NCBI RefSeq assembly: GCF_001403875.1
Contig: NZ_LN884299.1
Location: forward strand, 2,914,117-2,978,116
Direction of reading: 5' to 3'
DNA length: 64,000 bases
Source of the DNA: Paenibacillus ihumii
Lineage (GTDB): Bacteria > Bacillota > Bacilli > Paenibacillales > Paenibacillaceae
This document shows positions 55,726-64,000 of the stretch, piece after piece (within the stretch, counting starts at the first letter, position 1; every line of letters starts with the position of its first letter). The translations under genes and the position numbers were made by a program. The notes under the pieces are model-generated. The model had not been told where the DNA came from. It did no database searches and was given only the letters and a program-made list of their open reading frames with translations.

Positions 55726-56088
55726 ATGAAAATGCAATGGTCTCTCATTCTTGCTCTCGTCTTCGCCCTGATTACAGCGGTATTTGCTGTCATTAACGTG
55801 GAGCCGGTTCAAGTCAATCTGCTGTTCAATTCCGTACATATCCCGCTGATTCTGCTTATTCTGGGCTCGACCCTGCTCGGCGGAATTATCGTAGGCTCCT
55901 TCGGAATTTACCGGGGATACCGGCTGCAGAAGGAAGTCAAACAATTAAGCGCCAAGCTGGCGCAAATTCAGGAGGCCACGGGCTACGAATTTCCCGAGAA
56001 CCCGACATCCGCTTCAGAGCCGCAGGAGAATGCCGAGGGGGATGCCAGGGAGAATGCCGATGCCGCAAACCCGAGTTCACAAGCTTAG
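55726..56088 (+). CDS. LapA domain (DUF1049) membrane protein
   Basis: 120 residues from ATG 55726 (GAAGGTG SD). Two hydrophobic segments (about residues 5-24 and 38-62) flank NVEPVQVNLLF, the typical LapA/YciS core, then a coiled coil (QKEVKQLSAKLAQIQ) and an acidic disordered tail rich in E, N and A. Family members help assemble lipopolysaccharide in Gram-negatives; in Gram-positives their role is unclear. Confidence 0.85.
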   Translation: MKMQWSLILALVFALITAVFAVINVEPVQVNLLFNSVHIPLILLILGSTLLGGIIVGSFGIYRGYRLQKEVKQLSAKLAQIQEATGYEFPENPTSASEPQENAEGDARENADAANPSSQA

Positions 56089-56189
56089 CTCGGTCTGATT
56101 CGTCGATGCGGTTCATCGTTGCGGTTGATCGATTCGAGTCATCGATTCGGTTCATACTTACGATCCATTTTTCAATTAGGAGGCCTGCT

Positions 56190-57227
56190 ATGAATATTCA
56201 ACTCAATGAAGCCTACATACTGGATTTGCTGGTCAAGCTCCTGAATACGCCGAGCCCCAGCGGCTTCACGCATCGCATCATGAAAGGGATTGAAGCTGAA
56301 GCAATAGCGCTCGGCTATGCCGTTACATGGAACGAGAAAGGCGGAGCCATCATTACCTTGAAAGGGAAAGACTCGTCACGGCGCATAGCCCTCAGCGCTC
56401 ATGTCGACACGCTGGGCGCGATGGTACGCTCCATTAACTCCCAAGGCACGCTGGCGATTACCTCTGTGGGCGGATTCATGATGCAGAGCATCGAGAACGA
56501 ATACTGTACGATTCATACGCGAAGCGGCAAGACCTATACCGGCACGATATTGACTTCCCGCCCATCGGTTCATGTGTATAGCGATGCCCGGGAATTCAAC
56601 CGAGAAGAGAAGCATATGGAAATCCGCATCGACGAGCTGGTGAACAACAAGGAGGACGTCATGAAGCTGGGCATTATGGCCGGCGATTACGTGTCCTTCG
56701 ATGCCCGGCCGGTCATAACGCCGAGCGGCTACGTGAAATCCCGGCACCTCGACGACAAGGCGAGCGTTGCGGCCCTCTTCGGGCTGCTGGAATCGAGCCG
56801 CCGCGAGGGCTGGCTGCCTGCGCATGACGTAGTGCTGCTCATCTCCAATTACGAGGAGGTTGGTCATGGCGCTTCGTGGATACCTGGCGGCATCCACGAG
56901 ATGATCGCTGTAGACATGGGAGCGATTGGCGACGATCTAAGCTGCAAGGAAACGGATGTATCGATTTGCGCCAAGGATTCCACCGGACCCTACGACTACG
57001 ATATGACCGGCAGGCTGATCCAGCTTGCCCAAAAGCTGAACATTCCTTTTGCGGTCGACATCTACCCTCACTATGGCTCCGACGCATCCGCAGCACTGCG
57101 CGGCGGCAGCAACATTCGGGCCGCTCTGCTCGGTCCGGGCGTGCATGCTTCACATGCCATGGAGCGAACGCATAAGCAAGCGATATTCAACACGGCCAGA
57201 CTTCTCGCCGCTTATATTGCGGGCTGA
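56190..57227 (+). CDS. M42 family glutamyl aminopeptidase/deblocking peptidase
   Basis: 345 residues from ATG 56190, six bases after AGGAGG. Metal and catalytic sites: LSAHVDTLGAMV (first His/Asp), HLDDKASVAAL, NYEEVGHGAS (Glu pair), VDMGAIGDD, and the closing VHASHAMERTH. Such enzymes form large tetrahedral aminopeptidases that trim peptides in the cytosol. Related to YsdC/FrvX-like proteins. Confidence 0.93.
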   Translation: MNIQLNEAYILDLLVKLLNTPSPSGFTHRIMKGIEAEAIALGYAVTWNEKGGAIITLKGKDSSRRIALSAHVDTLGAMVRSINSQGTLAITSVGGFMMQSIENEYCTIHTRSGKTYTGTILTSRPSVHVYSDAREFNREEKHMEIRIDELVNNKEDVMKLGIMAGDYVSFDARPVITPSGYVKSRHLDDKASVAALFGLLESSRREGWLPAHDVVLLISNYEEVGHGASWIPGGIHEMIAVDMGAIGDDLSCKETDVSICAKDSTGPYDYDMTGRLIQLAQKLNIPFAVDIYPHYGSDASAALRGGSNIRAALLGPGVHASHAMERTHKQAIFNTARLLAAYIAG

Positions 57228-57335
57228 CGCCTCAGCAGAGATTTTTGCAGGCATGCAGCCTGAATAACAATGCTGGAACAATGGCTTCAGTGACCTAAGG
57301 TCAACGCCGCGGGCCGGTGATCATCAGACAACCAA

Positions 57336-57379
57336 AAAGAGCACCCTGGCAGATCATCAGTCCCTGCCAGGGTGCTCTT
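57336..57379. terminator. Strong bidirectional terminator
   Basis: AAAGAGCACCCTGGCAG pairs with CTGCCAGGGTGCTCTT (16 pairs) between convergent genes. Confidence 0.92.
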
Positions 57380-57390
57380 CATATCTTCTG

Positions 57391-59412
57391 TTAATTCCGC
57401 TGAGCTGCGATTTTCTCGGCCAGCTCGTTCAAATACGTCCAGCGGTCCATCAGCCGCTCGAGCTCGGCTTCCGCTTCCTGCTGCTGCTGCATGAGCTCCT
57501 GCAGCCGGGAGGCGTCGCTGGAGGCCTGCTCCATCGCCGCGGCAATATCGGCGAGCCGCTGCTCTGCGGCTTCCACCAGGCCATCGATCGCATCGTATTC
57601 CCGCTGCTCATTATAACTGAACTTCACCCGCTCTGCACGGGATGGGTCTTTGCCGCTGCCTGATGCGCCTGATCCGCCTGGTGCTCCCGAGCCACTCGTA
57701 CCGCTCGAGCTGCTCGAAGCCGAGCCCGGGGAGCTTCCCAAAGCCGCCGCAGAGGCCGCCTTGCCTTTGGAAACCGAGCCGCCCCCTGCCGAACCGCCAT
57801 CAGCGGACTTGGCAGACTGCTGTGTCCGCTCCGCATAATCGCTGTAATCGCCGACATGAACGGCCACGACGCCATCCCCCTCGAACGCCATAATTTTATC
57901 TACGGTTCGATCCAGAAAATAGCGGTCATGGGATACGACGAACACGGCGCCCGGAAACTCGTCCAGATAGGCCTCCAGCACGGTCAGCGTCTGAATGTCG
58001 AGATCGTTCGTCGGCTCATCGAGCAGAAGCACGTTCGGTGCGCCCATGAGAACGCGGAGCAAATACAGCCGCCGTTTCTCACCGCCCGACAGCTTCCCGA
58101 TAGGCGTCCACTGCATCGCCGGCGGGAACAGGAACCGCTCGAGCATCTGCGCAGCCGTAATCCGCGATCCGTCCGCCGTCGTGACGACCTCCGCTTCCTC
58201 CTTGATGTACTCGATAACCCTCTGCTTGTCATCCATCTCCTGATGCTCCTGCGTGAAGAAGCCCAGCTTCACCGTCTGCCCCAGCTCGACATAGCCATGA
58301 TCCGGCTCGATACGCCCAGCGATCATATTCAGCAGCGTCGACTTGCCGCTGCCATTCGGCCCAACGATGCCGACGCGGTCACCGGGAACGGCGGTATAGG
58401 TCAGCTCCCGGATCAGGAGGCGATCCCCTGCCGATTTGCTAAGCTCGGAAATTTCCACGATTTTGCGACCCAGCCGGGTAGAGGCCACCGAAATATCCAG
58501 CTGGTCGCTCTTGTACTCCGTTCTCTCCTGCTGCAGCTTCTCAAAGCGCTCAATTCTTGCCTTCTGCTTCGTCGTCCGGGCTCTTGCCCCCCGGCGAATC
58601 CAGGCCAGCTCTGTGCGCAGCAGATTCTGCCGCTTCTGCTCTGCCGAAGCCTCCCGCTCCTCCCGTTCGCTCTTCAGCTCCAGAAACCGGCTATAGTTCG
58701 CTTCATAGCGGAACAGGCGCCCATGATCCAGCTCCAGCATGACATTGCATACCCGGTCCAGGAAATACCGGTCATGCGTAATGAGAAGCAGAGCGCCGCG
58801 GCGTCTCTGCAAATAGGACTCCAGCCAGGCTACTGATTCGTTATCGATATGGTTCGTCGGCTCGTCCAGAATCAGCAGCTCAGACGGGACGATAAGCGCG
58901 GATGCCAAGGCGATCCGCTTGCGCTGTCCGCCGGACAGCTCCCCGACTTTAGCGCCGAAAGCGGTAATTCCCAGCCGGGACAGCACGCTCTTCGCTTCGC
59001 TCTCCAGACTCCATGCCTGAAGCCGGTCCATCGCCTCGCTCAATCTTGCTACCTCGGCCTGCAGCCGCTCATCCGCGGGATTCAGCTCAAGCCGGTCCAC
59101 CGCTTCGATATATGCGGATACAGTTTGCAGCATCGGGTCACCGCCCTGAAATACCTGCCGCAGCACCGTTGTTTCCGGGTCAAAATCCGGATTCTGGGGC
59201 AGGCAGGCAATCCGTACATCGTTGTTTACGGCGACGCGTCCGGAATCCGGCGCCTCCAGCCCGGCAACAATGCGCAGAAAAGTAGACTTCCCCGTTCCAT
59301 TGACACCGATAACACCGATTTTATCATGCTCCTCCATCCCGAAGGAGGCATCCTCGAACAGCACCTTTTCCCCATAGCTCTTTGCTATTTGTTCAACCGT
59401 TAAAATATTCAT
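57391..59412 (-). CDS. ABC-F ATP-binding protein, Uup-like
   Basis: 673 residues from ATG 59412 (SD GTAGGGA). Two ABC domains: GVNGTGKST, LSGGQRKRIALASAL, LILDEPTNHID and then GPNGSGKST, LSGGEKRRLYLLRVLM, LLLDEPTNDLD, joined by the ABC-F linker rich in R, K and E. No membrane segments, so not a transporter; the family acts on ribosomes or DNA repair. A Ser/Gly-rich stretch (about residues 530-595) separates the second ABC from a Uup-type C-terminal coiled coil. Confidence 0.93.
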   Translation of the reverse strand: MNILTVEQIAKSYGEKVLFEDASFGMEEHDKIGVIGVNGTGKSTFLRIVAGLEAPDSGRVAVNNDVRIACLPQNPDFDPETTVLRQVFQGGDPMLQTVSAYIEAVDRLELNPADERLQAEVARLSEAMDRLQAWSLESEAKSVLSRLGITAFGAKVGELSGGQRKRIALASALIVPSELLILDEPTNHIDNESVAWLESYLQRRRGALLLITHDRYFLDRVCNVMLELDHGRLFRYEANYSRFLELKSEREEREASAEQKRQNLLRTELAWIRRGARARTTKQKARIERFEKLQQERTEYKSDQLDISVASTRLGRKIVEISELSKSAGDRLLIRELTYTAVPGDRVGIVGPNGSGKSTLLNMIAGRIEPDHGYVELGQTVKLGFFTQEHQEMDDKQRVIEYIKEEAEVVTTADGSRITAAQMLERFLFPPAMQWTPIGKLSGGEKRRLYLLRVLMGAPNVLLLDEPTNDLDIQTLTVLEAYLDEFPGAVFVVSHDRYFLDRTVDKIMAFEGDGVVAVHVGDYSDYAERTQQSAKSADGGSAGGGSVSKGKAASAAALGSSPGSASSSSSGTSGSGAPGGSGASGSGKDPSRAERVKFSYNEQREYDAIDGLVEAAEQRLADIAAAMEQASSDASRLQELMQQQQEAEAELERLMDRWTYLNELAEKIAAQRN

Positions 59413-59540
59413 TTTGTTCCCTACTTTGCATAAATTACGAAGGCTCACCGTCGATCACGCCAATTTCCGCAGCCTGGCCGGAGTGGCGTGCTGGTTAACG
59501 GATGAGGACTCTTCAGATTGCCTAAATTCCAATCCATTCT

Positions 59541-60356
59541 CTAGAGCAGCCAGCTTCCCAGCGCTAGAGCAATAATGCCCGCCGCAAGCGAACTGATCAT
59601 ATTCACCATGTCATTATTCATCCAGCCCCAGCCTCGCAGAGGCACCGTATTCTCGCCGCAGTGCTTGGGAACTTCGACGCTGCGCCCGCAGACCGTACAG
59701 CGGTACATGCTCTGCAGCGTCGCTCCCATGTAAGAATCAAGCATCGCACCGGCAAATCCAGACAAGCCGCCGATTATGATCCAGCCCAGCAGCGGCAGCT
59801 CCGTGTAACCTTCCAGGCCGCTCCATAAAGCCAGCAGCCAGGCCGCGCCTCCGATGATAACCGCTCCAGCCAAGGCCGCGAAGCTGCCGAGCAGCGATAC
59901 CCCGCCGGACGTGCCCGGGGCAATCCGCTGTCCGCTAAGAATTGACCTGGGCGGCTTCCGGCTCAGGCTGCCCCATTCCGTAGCCCAGGTGTCTGCAGTT
60001 ACCGAGGCCATCGCCCCGATAAAAAACATGGCCCATCCGGGATGGGGCCAAAGGGCGTTTCCTATACAGGCAGCCATTCCCAGCCCGCCGTTGGCCAGCA
60101 CTTGCCCCGCATCCCGAGTGCCTGATTTGGCGTAGCTTTTCTCCGCCTCCTGCTTCCGGCTTGCCTTCAGCTTGGAGAACGCGCTTGAAGAAATGAAAAA
60201 TAGCAGCAGGATCCCGAACCAAAACAAGTTGCCGGCGCCGAAGTACACCGTTCCCATGACGGCCGCCGCCGCCATGCCCGACAGGCTGAGCGACCGCTTC
60301 CAGTACGCTGCCGCCGATACGGCAATCGCGCATACTGCTCCGATGATCCAACTCAT
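59541..60356 (-). CDS. DUF92 family membrane protein
   Basis: A 271-residue protein with about six hydrophobic segments and the DUF92 blocks GNLFWFGILLLFF, ADTWATEWGSLS and FAGAMLDSYMGATLQ. A Cys pair CTVCG and later Cys near residue 220 occur in a loop. Related to TMEM19 and archaeal proteins; proposed role in phytyl/isoprenoid phosphate handling is not proven for this branch. It overlaps the upstream FAH gene by four bases, so the two are coupled. Confidence 0.85.
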   Translation of the reverse strand: MSWIIGAVCAIAVSAAAYWKRSLSLSGMAAAAVMGTVYFGAGNLFWFGILLLFFISSSAFSKLKASRKQEAEKSYAKSGTRDAGQVLANGGLGMAACIGNALWPHPGWAMFFIGAMASVTADTWATEWGSLSRKPPRSILSGQRIAPGTSGGVSLLGSFAALAGAVIIGGAAWLLALWSGLEGYTELPLLGWIIIGGLSGFAGAMLDSYMGATLQSMYRCTVCGRSVEVPKHCGENTVPLRGWGWMNNDMVNMISSLAAGIIALALGSWLL

Positions 60357-61000
60357 CTCGCTGAACTCGAAGAGCCGAGCTGTACGGTGCAGCTGCCCAG
60401 AGCCCGTCCGCCATACAGCAGCTCCAGCTGGTCTCCGGTGGCTACGGGCCCGACCCCCTCGGGCGTGCCTGTGAAGATCAGATCACCCTCGCCAAGCCCA
60501 TAATTTTCTGCAATGTAATCCACAATTTCCTGCAGCGGAAAAATCATATTGCCGATATTTCCCCGTTGGACGACCTCGCCGTTCTTGCGAAGCTCGAAAT
60601 CCTCTGCGGCCGTATCCGCCGCGCCGGGAAAAACGGTATACGGCGTCAGCGGCGCCGAATTCAGGAAGGCTTTGGCCGCCGTCCATGGATGGCCTTTATC
60701 CTTCAGCTTGTTCTGAACATCGCGCAGCGTAAAATCTATGCCAAATGCCATGACGTCGACCAGCTCGTCCACGGCCATCCCGGGCCGGTAATCCCGGGCG
60801 ATGCGAAGGACGAGCTCAGCTTCATAATGCACCTCGCCGCGTCCCCCAGGCAGCGCGATTGTGCTGCCATCCATCGGCACTATGGCATGCGAGGGCTTCA
60901 TAAAAATCATCGGCTCGGACGGAACGGAATTTCCCAATTCCTCGGCATGCAGCCTGTAGTTCCTGCCGACGCAGTATACGTTACGGATCAGTTGTTTCAT
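60353..61000 (-). CDS. Fumarylacetoacetate hydrolase (FAH) family protein
   Basis: 215 residues from ATG 61000, preceded by AGGAGG at 11 bases; longer starts run into the end of the GDPD gene. Motifs: VYCVGRNYRLHAEELG, PMIFMKPSHAI, GEVHYEAELVLRI (metal-binding E-x-E), and DLIFTGTPEGVGPV. The family cleaves or decarboxylates beta-diketo acids, for example oxaloacetate or acylpyruvates; the specific substrate is not visible. Confidence 0.92.
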   Translation of the reverse strand: MKQLIRNVYCVGRNYRLHAEELGNSVPSEPMIFMKPSHAIVPMDGSTIALPGGRGEVHYEAELVLRIARDYRPGMAVDELVDVMAFGIDFTLRDVQNKLKDKGHPWTAAKAFLNSAPLTPYTVFPGAADTAAEDFELRKNGEVVQRGNIGNMIFPLQEIVDYIAENYGLGEGDLIFTGTPEGVGPVATGDQLELLYGGRALGSCTVQLGSSSSAR

Positions 61001-61035
61001 CTCTTGAAGCGCCTCCTCATCATTCATATCCCAAA

Positions 61036-61764
61036 TTAAGTCAGCATGACTTCTTGCCATAAGTCAGGCCGGTTCGTGCAAATGAGAATATCCTTATGCA
61101 GCGCAGCGACCCGCCTCATTGTCCGCGCATCGTCGATCGTCCAGGCCATGACCGCGATCCCCAGCTTGGCCGCCCGGGAGGCCAGATCCGCCGTTAAGTA
61201 ACGATGGCTGATCGATAGAAAGGAGCAGCGAAGCAATTGCATACGCAGCAGCAGATCCTCAGGCCTGCTATCGATGATGAGGCCGGTGCGGATGCCGCAG
61301 GCAATTTCCTTGATTCTGGCCAGGATGCGCGGCTCAAAGGAGGTGAGCACCACATCATGCTCCATCCGGTGCCTCTGGATCTCTGCGATGACCTTCTCTT
61401 CAATCCCCGGGTACATATTTCCCTTAGTCTTGATTTCAATGTTGGCCCGCAGCCTGCCGCATACCGCCTTCAGGAATTCACCCAGTGTTATCAGCCGCTC
61501 CCCCTTGAACATCTTCGACTTCCAGCTCCCGGCATCCAGCCTCCTCAATTCCTCCCACGTCCTCTCCCCTACAGGACCCCGTCCATTCGTCGTCCGATTC
61601 AAGGTGAAGTCATGGATAAGTATCGGAATACCGTCTTTGGTAAGCTGTACGTCTACTTCAACCCACTGCACATAGGGGTCCTGCATGGCCATCTCCATCG
61701 CGGCCATCGTATTCTCCGGCGCCTTGCCCGAGAAGCCCCGGTGGGCCACGCACAAATTGTTCAT
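61036..61764 (-). CDS. Glycerophosphodiester phosphodiesterase
   Basis: A 242-residue GDPD TIM barrel with AHRGFSGKAPENTMAA, VEVDVQLTKDGIPILIHD, and the acidic EIKTKG block. It hydrolyses deacylated phospholipids to glycerol 3-phosphate and an alcohol. No signal peptide, so cytosolic. First of a leftward set GDPD-FAH-DUF92 with short gaps. Confidence 0.93.
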   Translation of the reverse strand: MNNLCVAHRGFSGKAPENTMAAMEMAMQDPYVQWVEVDVQLTKDGIPILIHDFTLNRTTNGRGPVGERTWEELRRLDAGSWKSKMFKGERLITLGEFLKAVCGRLRANIEIKTKGNMYPGIEEKVIAEIQRHRMEHDVVLTSFEPRILARIKEIACGIRTGLIIDSRPEDLLLRMQLLRCSFLSISHRYLTADLASRAAKLGIAVMAWTIDDARTMRRVAALHKDILICTNRPDLWQEVMLT

Positions 61765-61818
61765 TCTGGAGCCTCCTTCAGCCCGTCAACAGATATCACG
61801 CTCCGCCGAAGTATATCA

Positions 61819-63174
61819 TTAACCGTCAATCAAGCTATGCACCGCTCCGTTAGCGTCGATAGCGATGTTCCTGGACAAGCTCTCCACCTTCTTTAAAATC
61901 CGGGCCCCTTCCTCGCCCTGAAGCGGAACAGGCTGACCGACTTCCGTGCGGAACGGCAGCAGTCTCATCCGGCAATCCCCGTGCTTCGTGCATTTCGCTT
62001 CAAATACGGCAGTATCCCAGGTATCCTCAGCTGAAGCTTTCTTGGTAAAAATAAAATTGCCCGTACTGTAGGCGATCCATTTGCCTTTATAGCGCTCCAG
62101 GCCTTGAAGCACATGCGGGTGTCCGCCGATGACCAGATCCGCGCCCGCATCAACAAATTCGCGAGCCAGCGTGGTCTGGTGCTTCTCCAGCTTCGTCGTC
62201 CGCTCCTTTCCCCAGTGGGTCATGACGATGACAAGATCGGCGTTCTGCCGGGCGCCCTGCACCGCCTTGACCGCCTCCGCAGAATCGTAAGCCACAGCAA
62301 GGCCCGGCTTGTTCTTGCCGGCTGCCCAATCCGCCTTGGGGATGACCCGGCTGAATCCGCAGAGCGCAATTTTGATCCCTTTGCGTTCCAGATATACGGG
62401 AGCATAGGCTTCCTGCTTATTAGTCCCCGCTCCGAAATAATGAATGCCGCTATCCTTCAAATGCTTCATCGTATCGAGCAGCCCTTCGACGCCTTGATCC
62501 AGCGTATGATTGTTAGCCAGACTAACGGCATCGACTCCTGCTTGATGCATTGAAGACAGCGCTTTGGGCGGCGCCTTGAATACGAAGGATTTATCTTCCG
62601 CCGGCGTTCCGCGAGTTGTAACCGGTGTCTCGAGATTCAGCACGCTTAAGTCGTCGTTTTCGAACAATTCACGAACGTATTCATAAGGATAATGATAGCC
62701 TTCCTTCTTCAGCTTCGATTCGACGCTTCCCGAGAAAATCACGTCTCCGGCAAAATGCAGATGCACAAGCTCCCCATCCTCCGGCTCGCCAGGCACAGGC
62801 GCTCCTCCTCCCTCATCCGCAGACAGGTCGGGCTGGATCAAATCCGTCCCCTCGTCCATACTGCCGCCGGCCGGATCAATGCTATGCTCCGGCTCCAGCT
62901 TCGGGTCAGGCTTCGGATCTTCCTCGGCGGTCCCGGACGGGTCAGTTCGCCCGCTCTGCTCTTCCGCGGAAGAATCAGCGGGAGATTCAACGGGGATCGC
63001 GTCCCCTGAGCTTCCTTCGCTCGCCGGAGCCATCCGATCCTCTACGAAGTAATATGCGCCCAGCGCGAGAATCGCAATGATCAGCGACACATTTAGCGTA
63101 AGCCAGAAGCGGCTTTGCCTGCGCTGCTTATCTTTTTTTCGCTTCCGGTATTTCTCTGATCTTGGTGGGAACAT
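61819..63174 (-). CDS. CapA family metallophosphatase-like surface protein
   Basis: A 451-residue protein: a basic N-terminus, one membrane anchor (~residues 25-42), an acidic P/E/S/D-rich linker (~50-130), then the PGA_cap/CapA domain with LHFAGDVIFSG, LNLETPVTTRG, SLANNHTLDQG, VIVMTHWGKE and IGGHPHVLQG, the metal-site motifs of a calcineurin-like fold. CapA proteins take part in poly-gamma-glutamate work; without capBC nearby the true role is unclear. Confidence 0.9.
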   Translation of the reverse strand: MFPPRSEKYRKRKKDKQRRQSRFWLTLNVSLIIAILALGAYYFVEDRMAPASEGSSGDAIPVESPADSSAEEQSGRTDPSGTAEEDPKPDPKLEPEHSIDPAGGSMDEGTDLIQPDLSADEGGGAPVPGEPEDGELVHLHFAGDVIFSGSVESKLKKEGYHYPYEYVRELFENDDLSVLNLETPVTTRGTPAEDKSFVFKAPPKALSSMHQAGVDAVSLANNHTLDQGVEGLLDTMKHLKDSGIHYFGAGTNKQEAYAPVYLERKGIKIALCGFSRVIPKADWAAGKNKPGLAVAYDSAEAVKAVQGARQNADLVIVMTHWGKERTTKLEKHQTTLAREFVDAGADLVIGGHPHVLQGLERYKGKWIAYSTGNFIFTKKASAEDTWDTAVFEAKCTKHGDCRMRLLPFRTEVGQPVPLQGEEGARILKKVESLSRNIAIDANGAVHSLIDG

Positions 63175-63338
63175 CGCAAACTCCTTTATACCTCGTTCAT
63201 GTATGCCTCATTCATACACCGTGAACGAACCGTCATTCTAAACTTGCCTTGATTTAAAAAGAATCTATACTCCTAAATCTAGGAACAAAACCATTGCACC
63301 AATGATTTTATTATATCAGGTAACCTCAAATAAATAGA

Positions 63339-63368
63339 ACCCCTCGCCTATTTTGCGGCGAAAGGGGT
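63339..63368 (-). terminator. Terminator downstream of protoporphyrinogen oxidase gene
   Basis: ACCCCTCGCC and GGCGAAAGGGGT form an imperfect stem (one unpaired region) just after the stop; the T run on the minus strand is weak. No gene is seen in the remaining gap 63175-63338. Confidence 0.5.
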
Positions 63369-63388
63369 CCTTATTCCATCGGTTATTG

Positions 63389-64000
63389 CTAACGGGCCAG
63401 CAGCCTGTCTGCCATTTGCCCGGCCAGCTCCTTGGCTTGGCGGATGCAGTCCGGCAGGCCGACGCCTTCAAAGGCCGCTCCGGTCGCATACACACCGGGC
63501 AGCGTTCGATCCAGCCGGGATCTGAACTCAGCGATTTGCCGCAAATGATTCACGGGGTACTGAGGCATGGATTTCGGCAGGCGGGTAATTTCCGCAAACA
63601 GCGGCTCGGCCGTAATATTCATCAGCTCCCGCAAATCCTTCCGCACCAGCCCGATTAGCTCCTCGTCCGGATAAGACACCTTCTCCTCATCGCCAAAGCG
63701 TCCGACGTAGCAGCGAAGCAGCATCTTATCTTCGGGACTGGTGTGCAACCACTTCACGCCCGTCCAAGTACAGGCTGTGATGTTGCGCCCTTCCTTGCGG
63801 GGAACCAGGAAGCCGGAGCCGTCAAACGACCCGCTGACCTCCTCCCGCTCGAAGGCCAGCACAACGTTCGCTACGGATACATAATTGATCGCATCCAGCT
63901 CGCTTACGTCCACGAGCGGCCGCAGCAATGCAGCGGCGGCAAAGGCCGGGGTGGTGACCACCACATCATCGGCCGCGATCCTCTCGCCGGAGGCCAGAAC
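63389..64000 (-). CDS. hemY: Protoporphyrinogen oxidase, C-terminal part (5' end outside window)
   Basis: Frame stays open to the edge at 64000, leaving ~203 C-terminal residues. DDVVVTTPAFAAAALL, SVANVVLAFE, GSGFLVPRKE and the FAD-binding end PGVYATGAAFEGVGLPDCIRQA are characteristic of the Gram-positive HemY protoporphyrinogen/coproporphyrinogen oxidase. It oxidises the porphyrinogen in heme synthesis with FAD. The N-terminal nucleotide-binding part is beyond the window. Confidence 0.92.
   Translation of the reverse strand, partial: VLASGERIAADDVVVTTPAFAAAALLRPLVDVSELDAINYVSVANVVLAFEREEVSGSFDGSGFLVPRKEGRNITACTWTGVKWLHTSPEDKMLLRCYVGRFGDEEKVSYPDEELIGLVRKDLRELMNITAEPLFAEITRLPKSMPQYPVNHLRQIAEFRSRLDRTLPGVYATGAAFEGVGLPDCIRQAKELAGQMADRLLAR

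Noticed and set aside
1-64000. CRISPR array, tRNA/rRNA genes, insertion sequences, prophage or attachment sites
   Set aside because: No regularly spaced repeats with unique spacers, no tRNA-like cloverleaf or transposase/integrase ORF was found; the only tandem repeat has no spacers.

Overview
The window is a chromosomal segment of a low-to-mid GC Gram-positive spore-former, most probably Paenibacillus or a close relative. The support is a YjcZ-type sporulation microprotein, a YtpB-type terpene synthase, a Bacillales-style LapA protein, M42 peptidase and PfkA, frequent GTG/TTG starts behind strong AGGAGG-type ribosome binding sites, and rho-independent terminators between most units. The genus call is inference; no marker gene such as 16S rRNA is present.

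Layout. 1-3451: end of citramalate synthase, a TlpA-like thioredoxin, a JAMM metallopeptidase, a MerR regulator and a membrane zinc peptidase. 3610-8795: a two-component system facing a DUF4097 lipoprotein and an ABC-2 exporter, possibly an envelope-stress or peptide-resistance unit. 9003-36343: a nonribosomal peptide synthetase (NRPS) locus. Four collinear NRPS genes read leftward (A 33458-26424, B 26387-24513, C 24481-16586, D 16556-9003); an MFS exporter and a 2,4-diaminobutyrate (Dab) aminotransferase read divergently. 36442-53575: mostly housekeeping and small genes, including a LysR regulator, rhomboid protease, thiol peroxidase, a 6S RNA, a DEAD-box helicase, pfkA with a tandem hairpin repeat beside it, YtpB, a cold-shock protein and several hypotheticals. 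53722-64000: oligoendopeptidase F with two possible starts, LapA-like protein, M42 aminopeptidase, ABC-F protein, DUF92, FAH-family, GDPD and CapA proteins, and the end of protoporphyrinogen oxidase.

The peptide locus. Reading adenylation (A) domain codes by hand against GrsA numbering, I obtain DGFFLGVVFK (Ile-like), DACIVAGVGK (unassigned, perhaps a bulky aromatic), DVGEISSIDK (Dab), DVWHFSLIDK (Ser), DFWNIGMVHK (Thr) and DAWTVGAVCK (Phe-like). Epimerization domains follow modules 2, 4 and 6. The inferred product is a hexapeptide Ile - D-Xaa - Dab - D-Ser - Thr - D-Phe. The Dab aminotransferase next door fits the Dab code.

Three architectural oddities stand out. First, the assembly line starts with only the C-terminal half of a condensation domain. 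Second, an ancestral A domain appears split at its A3 motif between genes B and C, with a half-C plus Dab-A cassette of about 2.4 kb between the halves; the distal half has lost its catalytic motifs. Third, the last subunit ends in an epimerization domain with neither a thioesterase nor a communication tail, and no release enzyme is seen in the window.
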